A stretch of 24,937 bases of DNA from an uncultured Acetatifactor sp. (GTDB lineage: Bacteria; Bacillota; Clostridia; Lachnospirales; Lachnospiraceae): contig CAJUTJ010000128.1 of assembly GCA_910589655.1 (NCBI GenBank), positions 1 to 24,937 of the forward strand, given 5' to 3'. The notes beneath the pieces were generated by a model, which was given only the letters and a program-made list of their open reading frames with translations, searched no databases and had not been told where the DNA came from. How positions within the stretch are numbered: the first letter of the stretch is position 1; each line of letters opens with the position of its first letter. This document shows, piece by piece, positions 6,770-14,776 of this stretch. Made by a program: the position numbers and the translations under genes.

Positions 6770-9208
6770 TCACTTAACCGAGAAGCATATCTTGCCGTTC
6801 TTAAAGCCCGCCGAAACGCTGTCTCCGGGCTGAACTTTTTTGAGCAGTATCTCCTCCGCAAGGGCGTCTTCCACCACGGACTGGATAGCTCTCTTCAACG
6901 GTCTTGCTCCCATCTTATTATCCGCATACTTTTCCACTAAATGCTCTCTCAAGGCAGAGGTCATGCTCAGACAAATGTCCATCTGCGTCTCGCAGCGCTT
7001 TGTAAGATTGGCGGAAAGAAGATTTACAATAGCCTTCATGTCTTCGTTCCCTAACTGGTGGAATACGATAATCTCGTCAATTCGGTTGATAAACTCCGGT
7101 TTAAAGCTGCGTTTTACCTCTTCCATTACACCGGACTTCATTTTCTCATAATCTCTTTTGGCATCGCTGACGGAGGCAAAGCCCAGATTCTTGGGATCCA
7201 CGATTCTCTGCGCTCCCGCATTGGAGGTCATAATCAGTATGGTATTCTTAAAGCTGACTTTCCTGCCTTTGGAGTCGGTAATATGTCCGTCGTCCAACAC
7301 CTGAAGCAGGATATTAAACACGTCCGGATGTGCCTTCTCTATCTCGTCAAAGAGCACCACCGAATAAGGATTTCTGCGCACCTTCTCACTGAGCTGTCCT
7401 CCCTCTTCAAAGCCCACATATCCGGGCGGAGAGCCGATCATCTTGGACACCGAATGGCCTTCCATATATTCCGACATATCAACTCTGATTATGGCGTCCT
7501 CGGATCCGAACATCGCTTCGGCAAGAGCCTTGGAAAGCTCCGTCTTGCCCACTCCGGTAGGCCCCAGAAACAGAAAGGAACCGATGGGACGCTTGGGATC
7601 CTTCAAGCCCACTCTGCCCCGGCGCATTGCCTTTGCCACTGCCGTCACGGCTTCCTCCTGTCCTACCACGCGTTTGTGCAGGATACTTTCCAGCTTCAGC
7701 AGCCGCTCGCTTTCCTTTTGCGCCAGCTTCTGTACCGGAATCTTCGTCCACATGGCCACCGCTTCGGCAATCTCGTTTTCTCCGATGGAGAATTGTTTCA
7801 GAGTTTCCTTATTTTCGTTGCGCTTCTTCATGCGCTCATATTTCTTTACCAATTCATCCTGATTATGCTTAATCTCTGCCGCCTGCGTAAACGCTTCCAT
7901 GCGGATGGATCGCTCAATCTGAAGATCCATTTTTTTAATTTCATCCAACAGCTCTTTCTGCTTATCCGGCAGATCCATGGATCTCAGTCTGGCACTGGCC
8001 GCAGCTTCGTCAATCAAGTCGATTGCTTTATCCGGCAGGTTCCTGTCATTAATGTAACGGGCGGACAACCGTACCGCCGCCTCCACCGCCTCGGAAGTAA
8101 TGCTGACCTGATGGTGCTCCTCGTATTTCCCCTTCACACCCTCCAAAATGCGGATGGCTTCCTCCTCCGTAGGCTCCTCCACATTCACGGGCTGAAAACG
8201 GCGCTCCAAAGCGGCATCTTTCTCAATATACTTGCGGTATTCCGCAATGGTGGTGGCTCCGATCAGCTGCAGCTCGCCCCTTGCCAGAGAGGGCTTTAAT
8301 ATATTGGAAGCATCAATTGCCCCTTCCGCTCCTCCGGCTCCGATCAAGGTATGCAGCTCGTCCAAGAACAAAATCACATTACCGTCCTCTATGACTTCCC
8401 GGATCAGCTTCTTGATTCTCTCCTCAAACTCCCCACGGTATTTGCTGCCTGCCACCATACCCGACAGATCCAATGTCAATACCCGTTTCTCCTTTACCGT
8501 AAGAGGTACTTTCCCTTCTACAATGCGCAGCGCAAGACCCTCCACCACGGCAGTCTTCCCTACACCCGGCTCACCGATAAGACAGGGATTGTTTTTCGTC
8601 CGGCGGCTCAAAATCTGAATCAGCCTGCGGATCTCGTCCTCCCTTCCTATTACGGGATCCAGCTTTCCCTCACGTGCCATAGCAGTCAAGTCCCTGCTGT
8701 ACTGGCTTAATACGGATGCCTTACCCTTGCCCGAAGACTTTCTCCCCAAATCCTCCTTGTAGAGATTACCGTCCTGACCGATGGCAACCAATATGTCGGA
8801 ATATATTTTTTGTATATTTGCGCCGATAGTATTTAAGAGACGGACGGCCACATTTTCCCCCTCTTTAATAATAGCCATCAAAACGTGCTCGGTCCCCGTT
8901 TCTTTCTGCCCGAATCTGGCGGCTTGCTTATGCGCCTCCTCTATGATCTTCCGGGCTCTGGGAGAATAGCCCTCCCGTTCCTTTACAGGTGTCCCGTTCT
9001 CAAAGGCAATCAGTTCCTGAATCATATCCAATACAGCGGAAACTTCTACACCGTTGTCCGTCAATACTCTATAAGCTACACCGGACTGTTCTTTCAAAAG
9101 CCCTACCAGTATATGTTCCGTACCTACATAACCTTGTTTCAGGCTTCTGGCACATCGGGAAGCATAGGACAGCGCTTCCTGCGCCTTATCTGTAAACCGT
9201 GACTGCAT
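6770..9208 (-). CDS. clpC: ATP-dependent Clp protease ATPase subunit ClpC
   Basis: This Hsp100 unfoldase feeds substrates to ClpP during protein quality control and regulated proteolysis in the cytoplasm. In 812 residues, the usual ClpC length, it has two N-terminal Clp repeats (about 4-145), AAA-1 with Walker A GEPGVGKT (212-219) and FLDELH (281-286), and a coiled-coil middle domain (about 410-470). AAA-2 has Walker A GPTGVGKT (549-556), LFDEIEKAHPDV and the ClpP-docking LGF loop (675-677). The start has ATGGAGG nine bases upstream. gntR lies 87 bp upstream, but no ctsR, mcsA or mcsB is adjacent, so adaptor and repressor control must be encoded elsewhere or differ. I could not find a CtsR-type heptad operator in the leader. 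Confidence 0.97.
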   Translation of the reverse strand: MQSRFTDKAQEALSYASRCARSLKQGYVGTEHILVGLLKEQSGVAYRVLTDNGVEVSAVLDMIQELIAFENGTPVKEREGYSPRARKIIEEAHKQAARFGQKETGTEHVLMAIIKEGENVAVRLLNTIGANIQKIYSDILVAIGQDGNLYKEDLGRKSSGKGKASVLSQYSRDLTAMAREGKLDPVIGREDEIRRLIQILSRRTKNNPCLIGEPGVGKTAVVEGLALRIVEGKVPLTVKEKRVLTLDLSGMVAGSKYRGEFEERIKKLIREVIEDGNVILFLDELHTLIGAGGAEGAIDASNILKPSLARGELQLIGATTIAEYRKYIEKDAALERRFQPVNVEEPTEEEAIRILEGVKGKYEEHHQVSITSEAVEAAVRLSARYINDRNLPDKAIDLIDEAAASARLRSMDLPDKQKELLDEIKKMDLQIERSIRMEAFTQAAEIKHNQDELVKKYERMKKRNENKETLKQFSIGENEIAEAVAMWTKIPVQKLAQKESERLLKLESILHKRVVGQEEAVTAVAKAMRRGRVGLKDPKRPIGSFLFLGPTGVGKTELSKALAEAMFGSEDAIIRVDMSEYMEGHSVSKMIGSPPGYVGFEEGGQLSEKVRRNPYSVVLFDEIEKAHPDVFNILLQVLDDGHITDSKGRKVSFKNTILIMTSNAGAQRIVDPKNLGFASVSDAKRDYEKMKSGVMEEVKRSFKPEFINRIDEIIVFHQLGNEDMKAIVNLLSANLTKRCETQMDICLSMTSALREHLVEKYADNKMGARPLKRAIQSVVEDALAEEILLKKVQPGDSVSAGFKNGKICFSVK

Positions 9209-9249
9209 GTGTTAAACCTCCATCAATGCACCGGTGCGCCAAAATCCTT

Positions 9250-9279
9250 TATATACGATTCCGCACCTGTTGTGTGCAA
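9250..9279 (-). promoter_or_regulatory. Candidate promoter of clpC with downstream palindrome
   Basis: On the minus strand TTGCAC (9279-9274) and TATATA (9255-9250) are 18 bp apart. The 10-base palindrome GCACCGGTGC (9228-9237) lies between the -10 and the ribosome binding site and could be an operator. Confidence 0.5.
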
Positions 9280-9295
9280 CTTTTTTAGATTATGT

Positions 9296-9670
9296 TTAAA
9301 TATAATCCTCATAAATTTCTTCGATCAGTTCATAAATCTCCTCTTTGGATATATTTTTGCAGCTGCTCTTTGCCAGAATAACCCGAAGTTCTTTCTTCAG
9401 TTCCGCAAGCGTCCTCATGCGGTCTGCATCCACCGCAATGACCGCCCCCTTGCGCCTGTCTACCTTGACATAGCCTTCTTCCTTCAATATAGTATATGCC
9501 TTGTTCACGGTATGCATGTTAATACCGATGGAATCGGCCATCTGGCGGACGCTGGGGAGAGAATCTCCCTCCTGAAACCGGGCGGTGGCAATTCCCATGA
9601 TAATCTGATGGTACAGCTGCATATACAACGCTTCATCACTGTTGAAATCCACTTCTAGTATTATGCTCAT
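9296..9670 (-). CDS. GntR family regulator, YtrA-type, 124 aa
   Basis: The winged helix-turn-helix covers about residues 16-80: YMQLYHQIIMGIATARFQEGD, then SLPSVRQMADSIGINMHTVNKAY and LKEEGYVKVDRRKGAVI. Only a short helical C-terminal tail (about 85-124) follows. This is the YtrA subfamily layout, which lacks the large ligand-binding domain. The start at 9670 is chosen over 9676 because AAAGG is seven bases from it. YtrA-type genes usually precede the ABC transporter they control, but here clpC follows and no transporter is adjacent, so the target is unclear. Inverted repeats in its leader (9694-9739) suggest autoregulation. Confidence 0.9.
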   Translation of the reverse strand: MSIILEVDFNSDEALYMQLYHQIIMGIATARFQEGDSLPSVRQMADSIGINMHTVNKAYTILKEEGYVKVDRRKGAVIAVDADRMRTLAELKKELRVILAKSSCKNISKEEIYELIEEIYEDYI

Positions 9671-9693
9671 AACCATGCCTTTCAGCAGCCTGC

Positions 9694-9739
9694 AAATTTG
9701 AGATTACGTTTCATTCTCCGGCCTGACAGTCTCAAATTT
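9694..9739. promoter_or_regulatory. Inverted repeat in the gntR leader
   Basis: AAATTTGAGA (9694-9703) and TCTCAAATTT (9730-9739) are perfect inverted 10-mers 26 bases apart, lying 24-70 bp before the gntR start. Related GCCTGCA and GACAGGC words flank them. It could be a GntR operator pair or an mRNA hairpin. The remaining bases to 9956 show no gene. Confidence 0.45.
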
Positions 9740-9898
9740 TATGCCTGCATGAGATTTTATTTGAATTGACAGGCTTGATATACTTATCATAGCACAGATA
9801 TCTCTTCTGTCAACCACCGAAATTTATTCTGTGAAGCCGTAATCGTTTCTTTTCAGTAACGGTTCAGAAATGGCACTGGACTATTACGAGAATGCACA

Positions 9899-9923
9899 CA
9901 AAACGCGGAAAGAATGCGTTTTG
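9899..9923. terminator. Hairpin downstream of the alpha/beta-hydrolase gene
   Basis: CAAAACGC (9899-9906) pairs with GCGTTTTG (9916-9923) around a nine-base loop, 34 bp after the hydrolase stop codon on the minus strand. The 3' arm contains its own T4 run, but no longer T tract follows, so terminator function is tentative. Confidence 0.4.
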
Positions 9924-9956
9924 GCGCCCGCATGTCTGAACTTATGCTTCTCACAC

Positions 9957-11030
9957 TCACTCCAGCAAATCCAATACTTCCGGATGGAAACAATGTTCTC
10001 CTTCTCTGATGTCGTGCAGAAACAGCGCTTCCTGTCCGTAAAGGGAATAAGCCTTCTTGATAACGGCTGTCTGCTCATATACGTTTTCCAATCCCCGGGC
10101 TCCGTTCAGACGGTCATACCTGCAGGACTGTACAATCAGCCGTCTGGGTGCAATCAGGGAACCGATATCCCCCATATCCGCCAGCTGCCAGAGACCGGGG
10201 ACATAATTACAGCTGCAGTTCCCGTTCAATACCAGCAGAGAATCTCGATAGCCGTACATATAGCCGCTGACCACGGCTCGTTTAACGCGGTCGTCCAGAG
10301 CCGCCAGCCACAAGGTCTGCATTCCCCCGCCGGAAAAGCCAACACACCCCAAATCTTTAACATCCCACTCTCCCCGCAGAGATACGTAATCAAGAAGCCG
10401 CATGGAATCCCATGTACACATACCAATAACAGTCTGCCCCAAAGGTTCCGCCATATGCGCCAAATGGAAACATGTGCTGTTCAAAAAGTGCTCCCGTGTA
10501 TCTCCCCGGAGCGCTTCGTCACGTCGTTCCCCGAATCCTCTGTTATCGGGGCACAAGGTTACATAACCCTTTTGTGCCAGCCGCAAGCCGTAATCATAAT
10601 GAAATTTTTCTATGCACTCCCTTACGGCAGGAATCTCCCTGCAGCCTGCCACACTGTATTTCCCCCCTCCCAGATGACCCGGCAGCGCCAAAAAAACCCC
10701 TCTGGGCTTTCCTTTTGGTATCAGAAGATATACCGGCATCCAAGTATCGGGTTCCACTTGCAGCAGTATTTTCTCTCTACGGAGCCCTTCCCCGATCTCA
10801 ACGCACTCCAGTGTTCTCGGGCTAAGGTCACAATATTCCATTCTGGGCAGCCCGATTAACTCCCTCAGCCGTTCCCTCATTTTCTTCCGCCAGAATTCAA
10901 ATTCCTCCGCAGTATTTCCGGTAAAACGGCCGCTTCTTGCAGTTCTCTCGTATTTTTTCAACATACCGGGAAGACTGCCGTAATATGTTTCTATGTGGAT
11001 TGTCCCACCTTGATTCTCTTGTTTTTCCAT
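9957..11030 (-). CDS. Alpha/beta-hydrolase, acetyl-esterase/dienelactone hydrolase type, 357 aa
   Basis: A cytoplasmic serine hydrolase without a signal peptide. The nucleophile elbow is GFSGGG, with Ser233. An oxyanion-type motif ALPGHLGGG is near 115-123, PDNRGFGER at 161-169, and the C-terminal HxxxH region GEHCFHP (344-350) supplies the probable catalytic histidine. Asp306 is a candidate acid. The overall pattern matches the large family of bacterial acetyl xylan esterase-like and dienelactone hydrolase-like proteins; the substrate is unknown. The frame is open 23 codons further upstream, but AGGGAG lies eight bases before the ATG at 11030. It follows the SH3 protein gene on the same strand after a 77-bp gap holding a perfect hairpin, so it may be partly uncoupled from it. 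Confidence 0.85.
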   Translation of the reverse strand: MEKQENQGGTIHIETYYGSLPGMLKKYERTARSGRFTGNTAEEFEFWRKKMRERLRELIGLPRMEYCDLSPRTLECVEIGEGLRREKILLQVEPDTWMPVYLLIPKGKPRGVFLALPGHLGGGKYSVAGCREIPAVRECIEKFHYDYGLRLAQKGYVTLCPDNRGFGERRDEALRGDTREHFLNSTCFHLAHMAEPLGQTVIGMCTWDSMRLLDYVSLRGEWDVKDLGCVGFSGGGMQTLWLAALDDRVKRAVVSGYMYGYRDSLLVLNGNCSCNYVPGLWQLADMGDIGSLIAPRRLIVQSCRYDRLNGARGLENVYEQTAVIKKAYSLYGQEALFLHDIREGEHCFHPEVLDLLE

Positions 11031-11060
11031 TGCCGCAGCTCCCTCTCCCGTAAACCAATG

Positions 11061-11092
11061 CGACGGGCAGCCGCCATACGCACTGCCCGTCG
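11061..11092. terminator. Perfect 10-bp hairpin between SH3-protein and hydrolase genes
   Basis: CGACGGGCAG (11061-11070) pairs perfectly with CTGCCCGTCG (11083-11092) around a 12-base loop. It begins 15 bases after the SH3-protein stop. No T tract follows on the minus strand, so it may stabilise an mRNA end or attenuate rather than terminate. Confidence 0.5.
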
Positions 11093-11107
11093 AACACACT
11101 GATTTAT

Positions 11108-12688
11108 TTATTTCTCATCATCCCCGTCATAATTCAGGAATTCAAATTCAAAGTCGTCCTCGTCATCCGCCATAAAATTTTTAGCCTGCCATCCGGAATT
11201 CTGTCTGGTCTGCTCCGTTCCGCCTCCCTGAGGACGCTGGCTCTGAGGCGCGGGACGCTGCTGACCCTGTGCGGCTGGTCTGCTTCCCTGAGGTCTCTGG
11301 CCTTGTGCTGCGGGACGCTGCTGGCTCTGTACGGCTCCTTGAGGCCTCTGACCTTGTGCTGCGGGACGCTGCTGACCTTGTCCGGCTCCTTGGGGTCTGC
11401 TTCCCTGAGGTCTCTGCCCCTGACCGGCAGGACGCTGCTGGCTCTGACCGGCTCCCTGAGGTCTCTGGTTCTGGCCGGCAGGATGCTGCTGACCCTGACC
11501 GGCTCCCTGAGGTCTCTGGTTCTGGCCGGAGGGACGCTGCTGACTCTGGCCGGAAGGACGCTTCTGGCCTTGGGCGGCTCCGGAAGCTCTGTCCCCCTGT
11601 CTCTCGCTTCCCACTGTCTGCATTACCTTCTGACCGCCCTGAGGCTTAGCGCCCCGGCGTCTCATCGTTTCGTTTTCCACTTCGCTGAAATACTGGGCGT
11701 CCGCCATATCCTTAACCTTTAATATCAGCAAAGCAACGGCACCCGATGCCGCAATCAACAACATTACCAAAATAATGATAATAATCTTCTGGTTCTTAAT
11801 GGTTGTAAGACTTTCGGTATATAATTTTCCATTCTCCTCAACGCCGTCGAACAGTGTCTGGATCCCGTAACTTTCATTGGCCATCGTATCAACCAAACGC
11901 CACTCGTCTCCCACAAGCATGGTTTCATATGCCTTCTGCTCCACAGGATCGGGATCCACCACAGGCGGCTCCTCCGCAGGCGGCTGGTCTATCACAGGCG
12001 GTTCCTCCGTATAAGGCGTCAATTCCTCCGGCTTTACGGTGGTATAATCGGAACGGATAAAGCCCGTAACCTCCGCTCCGTCAGCGATAAAAGTCACCTG
12101 ATACCATGTCTTGCCGTCCGTACCGGCTGCCGAACCGGTAACAGTCAGCGCCATACCGTTCTCTACGGTGGTTAAGATCCGGCTGGTGGTGGAAGCATTC
12201 TGACGGACTCTCACGGAAGGATTTCCGTTGACTACCGTGGCGCTTGCGGCATTCACCGCCGTCACCGCCACCAACGGTTCATCGGCCACGGGAGGGGCGG
12301 CAGTCTGTGCCGGAGGAGCCTGTGTAGGCGCTGTAGACACCGTTCCCGTAGGCGGCGTGGTACCGTCCGTAATCTCTACCAGATCGGAACGGATATAACC
12401 CAGCGTGTTGGAATCTACATATACCTCATACCAAGTATAACCGTCACTGCCCTGAACCTGACTCTTAATAGATATTACTTTATCTCTCTCCGTACTGCCG
12501 AGAACCTCGCTGGAGGGATTAGGCTCCTTTCTGATCTTAGCACTGGTTGCCGTTACCTTCGCGGCACTCTCAGCATGACTGACAATGGAAATTCCATCTG
12601 CAAATATTGCCAGCAGTAATGCCATGACTATCGTCACCGCTCCCGCTAAGAGATGCTTTCTCCATTGCATTTCTCCTGTTGTTCTCAT
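11108..12688 (-). CDS. Membrane-anchored protein with two bacterial SH3 domains and a Gln/Arg/Pro-rich repeat tail, 526 aa
   Basis: A hydrophobic segment at about 11-33 acts as signal or anchor. Two SH3b-type domains follow at about 43-106 and 143-217 (KIRKEPNPSSEVLG and SVRVRQNASTTSRIL, each followed by a W-Y strand and GFIR/GYIR-SD). They are joined by a Pro/Thr linker. An acidic Pro-rich stretch (228-250) leads to a strong membrane helix (300-324) and a basic stretch. After that comes a disordered tail of 17-residue units (388-480) and an acidic end DDEDDFEFEF. SH3b domains typically bind cell-wall peptides, so a wall-sensing or anchoring role is plausible, with the tail inside the cell; that is inference. 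AAGGA precedes the ATG by a suitable distance. There is no enzymatic domain. Confidence 0.85.
   Translation of the reverse strand: MRTTGEMQWRKHLLAGAVTIVMALLLAIFADGISIVSHAESAAKVTATSAKIRKEPNPSSEVLGSTERDKVISIKSQVQGSDGYTWYEVYVDSNTLGYIRSDLVEITDGTTPPTGTVSTAPTQAPPAQTAAPPVADEPLVAVTAVNAASATVVNGNPSVRVRQNASTTSRILTTVENGMALTVTGSAAGTDGKTWYQVTFIADGAEVTGFIRSDYTTVKPEELTPYTEEPPVIDQPPAEEPPVVDPDPVEQKAYETMLVGDEWRLVDTMANESYGIQTLFDGVEENGKLYTESLTTIKNQKIIIIILVMLLIAASGAVALLILKVKDMADAQYFSEVENETMRRRGAKPQGGQKVMQTVGSERQGDRASGAAQGQKRPSGQSQQRPSGQNQRPQGAGQGQQHPAGQNQRPQGAGQSQQRPAGQGQRPQGSRPQGAGQGQQRPAAQGQRPQGAVQSQQRPAAQGQRPQGSRPAAQGQQRPAPQSQRPQGGGTEQTRQNSGWQAKNFMADDEDDFEFEFLNYDGDDEK
11249..11527 (-). repeat. In-frame ~51-bp tandem repeats in the SH3-protein tail
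   Basis: Five units encode variants of GQxQRPQGAGQxQQRPA at residues 388-404, 405-421, 422-443 (five-residue insertion), 444-460 and 461-480 (three longer). Two more degenerate units precede them. All length changes are whole codons. Such arrays usually vary in copy number between strains. It is not a CRISPR array: units abut without unique spacers and stay in frame. Confidence 0.85.
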
Positions 12689-12867
12689 ATGTTTTCCTTT
12701 CTATCCTATGGTCTATCCTACGGCCTATGAACCGATTTTGTCAGAAATGTCATAGCTGTACAATGCCCCTTAAAGGACCCCCGGTTACCGTCAGTCCCAT
12801 TTCATACAGTGCCATTACATACATTTCAGTACACCATGTATTTTTCCGTATTTAAGTGATGGGGATA

Positions 12868-13323
12868 CTAACGGTTTTTACCAATAAAGCGGCGTTGTCC
12901 TTCATCACCCTTCTCCGCCATACCCACACCTTTTGCATTCTTTTGGTTGAGAGCTCTCTGCTGCGCCTCGATTCTGATGTGTACCTTTGACTCACACTCC
13001 GGACAGAATTGGCCTGACCGAATACTTTTTCCGCACACTTCACAGCGAAGAAAGGATTTTGAGCCTTCTGCCACTTCAATTCTGCCGTCCTTTAACAGAC
13101 GACGGATAATCTTTTGAGATACCCCCGTATTCTCCTCCACCTGTGCCGCATTTGCGCCCGGATGCCCTTCTATATACTGCCTTACCTTCCCGTAGTCGTC
13201 AAAATCCACATTACCGCATTCTTCACAGCGATATTCCCCTACTCCCTTAAATACCATCACTCCGCCGCAGTTCAAGCAGACTTGGGGGATATGGTATTTT
13301 TCCAATGCACCGAAATCTTCCAT
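12868..13323 (-). CDS. YvyF-like zinc-ribbon/helix-turn-helix protein, 151 aa
   Basis: Two CxxC-CxxC zinc ribbons flank an HTH-like segment. In the longer in-frame numbering the cysteines are 22, 25, 39, 42 and 100, 103, 113, 116. Between them lies YIEGHPGANAAQVEENTGVSQKIIRRLL, and a basic tail follows. The layout resembles YvyF/TIGR03826 proteins of flagellar operons, but no flagellar genes are here, so a general nucleic-acid-binding role is more cautious. It begins about 10-30 bases after the purD stop and should be cotranscribed with the purine genes. Start choice is uncertain: the ATG at 13341 has no ribosome site, whereas GGGAG lies 11 bases before the ATG at 13323. Confidence 0.8.
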   Translation of the reverse strand: MEDFGALEKYHIPQVCLNCGGVMVFKGVGEYRCEECGNVDFDDYGKVRQYIEGHPGANAAQVEENTGVSQKIIRRLLKDGRIEVAEGSKSFLRCEVCGKSIRSGQFCPECESKVHIRIEAQQRALNQKNAKGVGMAEKGDEGQRRFIGKNR

Positions 13324-13350
13324 ACTAACATCATCTCCCATAGTAATTTT

Positions 13351-14628
13351 TTATACTTCGTCGATTGCCTTACCGATATCGTGACGCATATATTTATTGT
13401 CAAAGGAAATCCACTCTGTGGCTTCATATGCCTTTCTACGGGCTTCCTTCAAACTCTCTCCCATAGCCGTTACCCCCAGAACACGGCCGCCGTTCGTAAC
13501 AATCCTGCCGTCTTCGTCTATTCTGCTTCCTGCATGGAAACAATAATAATCACTTTTTTTGTCAAATTTCTCAAGTCCGGTAATTTCAAATCCTTTCTCA
13601 TACGCTTCCGGATAGCCTTCGGAAGCCAGTACCACACATACCGCGGCGTTATCTTCAAATTGCAGATCCACCTGATCCAATGTTCCGTCAATACATGCGT
13701 CTATCACATCCATAATGTCATTTTTCATACGGCAAAGCACTACCTGTGTCTCCGGATCTCCGAAGCGTGCGTTAAATTCCAGCACTCTGGGACCGTCGGG
13801 AGTAAGCATCAGGCCAAAGAAAATTACACCTTTAAATTCCCTGCCTTCTGCCGCCATAGCATCCACCGTAGCCTGATAAATGTGCTTTCTACAGAATTGA
13901 TCCACCTCTTTCGTATAGAAAGGACTGGGAGAAAAGGTACCCATTCCACCGGTATTCAAGCCCTGATCACCGTCCTTGGCCCTCTTGTGATCCTGTGCGG
14001 AAGTCATAGTTTTTATCGTCTTTCCGTCTACAAAAGATAAGACCGAAACCTCAGGCCCCGTTATAAATTCTTCAATCACCATACGGTTGCCTGCATTACC
14101 GAAATGCTTATCCAGCATGATTTCCTTTACCCCTGCCTTGGCTTCCTCCAAAGTATTGCAGATCAGGACACCCTTGCCCAGCGCAAGGCCGTCCGCCTTT
14201 AAGACAATGGGCATCTTCGCCGTCTCCAGATAGGCGAGAGCCTCCTCCGCGTTGTCATAATTCCTGTAATCCGCAGTGGGAATTTTATACTTTCTCATCA
14301 AATCCTTGGAAAATACCTTGCTGCCTTCCAAAACAGCCGCATTCTTTCTCGGTCCGAATGTACGGATGCCCTGAGCCTCCAGCACATCCACCAGACCGCC
14401 CACTAAAGGATCGTCCGGAGCAACAAATACAAGATCCACTTCCTTCTCCTTGGCAAAGGCTGCCACCTTATCAAATTCCATCACACCGATGGAGGGATCG
14501 CACTCCGCAATCTGCGCAATCCCGGCATTTCCGGGTACGCAGTAAAGCTTTTCCACTCTGCTGCTCTTCTTCATGCTGACCGCAATGGCATGTTCTCTTC
14601 CGCCGCCGCCTACAATCAATACTTTCAT
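13351..14628 (-). CDS. purD: Phosphoribosylamine-glycine ligase PurD
   Basis: PurD (GAR synthetase) joins phosphoribosylamine and glycine using ATP in de novo purine synthesis. In 425 residues, the standard length, the N-terminal nucleotide fold has VLIVGGGGREHA (3-14). The ATP-grasp loop is ADGLALGKGV (145-154), and the metal-binding EFNARFGDPETQ is at 284-295. The frame extends 17 codons upstream, but the ATG at 14628 begins the conserved MKVLIVGG and has AGG seven bases before it. It is the fourth purine gene of the run; 148 bases separate it from purN and hold no visible gene or terminator. Confidence 0.97.
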   Translation of the reverse strand: MKVLIVGGGGREHAIAVSMKKSSRVEKLYCVPGNAGIAQIAECDPSIGVMEFDKVAAFAKEKEVDLVFVAPDDPLVGGLVDVLEAQGIRTFGPRKNAAVLEGSKVFSKDLMRKYKIPTADYRNYDNAEEALAYLETAKMPIVLKADGLALGKGVLICNTLEEAKAGVKEIMLDKHFGNAGNRMVIEEFITGPEVSVLSFVDGKTIKTMTSAQDHKRAKDGDQGLNTGGMGTFSPSPFYTKEVDQFCRKHIYQATVDAMAAEGREFKGVIFFGLMLTPDGPRVLEFNARFGDPETQVVLCRMKNDIMDVIDACIDGTLDQVDLQFEDNAAVCVVLASEGYPEAYEKGFEITGLEKFDKKSDYYCFHAGSRIDEDGRIVTNGGRVLGVTAMGESLKEARRKAYEATEWISFDNKYMRHDIGKAIDEV

Positions 14629-14776
14629 ATTCATACCTATCCGCGCGCTGCGAAACGCACTATACAACAGAAAATCCACTGAAAAGGGTTCCGCTGTCGT
14701 AACTCAACCGTTGAATACGCATTTTTATCCAACATTTCCTCTACGCCGCCGCTGTCCGGCCGCCCGTATTATGATC

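Noticed and set aside
6477..6773. N-terminal extension of the 137-aa protein to 236 residues
   Set aside because: A strong ribosome site and a promoter lie inside it, and the extension reads through the MITE-like element.
7058..8299. 413-codon plus-strand open frame
   Set aside because: It is antisense to the well-conserved clpC; long open frames opposite such genes are common.
9870..10859. 329-codon plus-strand open frame
   Set aside because: It is antisense to the alpha/beta-hydrolase, which has intact motifs and a ribosome site.
11249..11527. CRISPR-like array
   Set aside because: Units of about 51 bp abut directly, vary by whole codons and encode a continuous protein tail; there are no unique spacers.
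13114..14040. 308-codon plus-strand open frame
   Set aside because: It is antisense to purD and the zinc-ribbon gene, with no ribosome site or recognisable motif.
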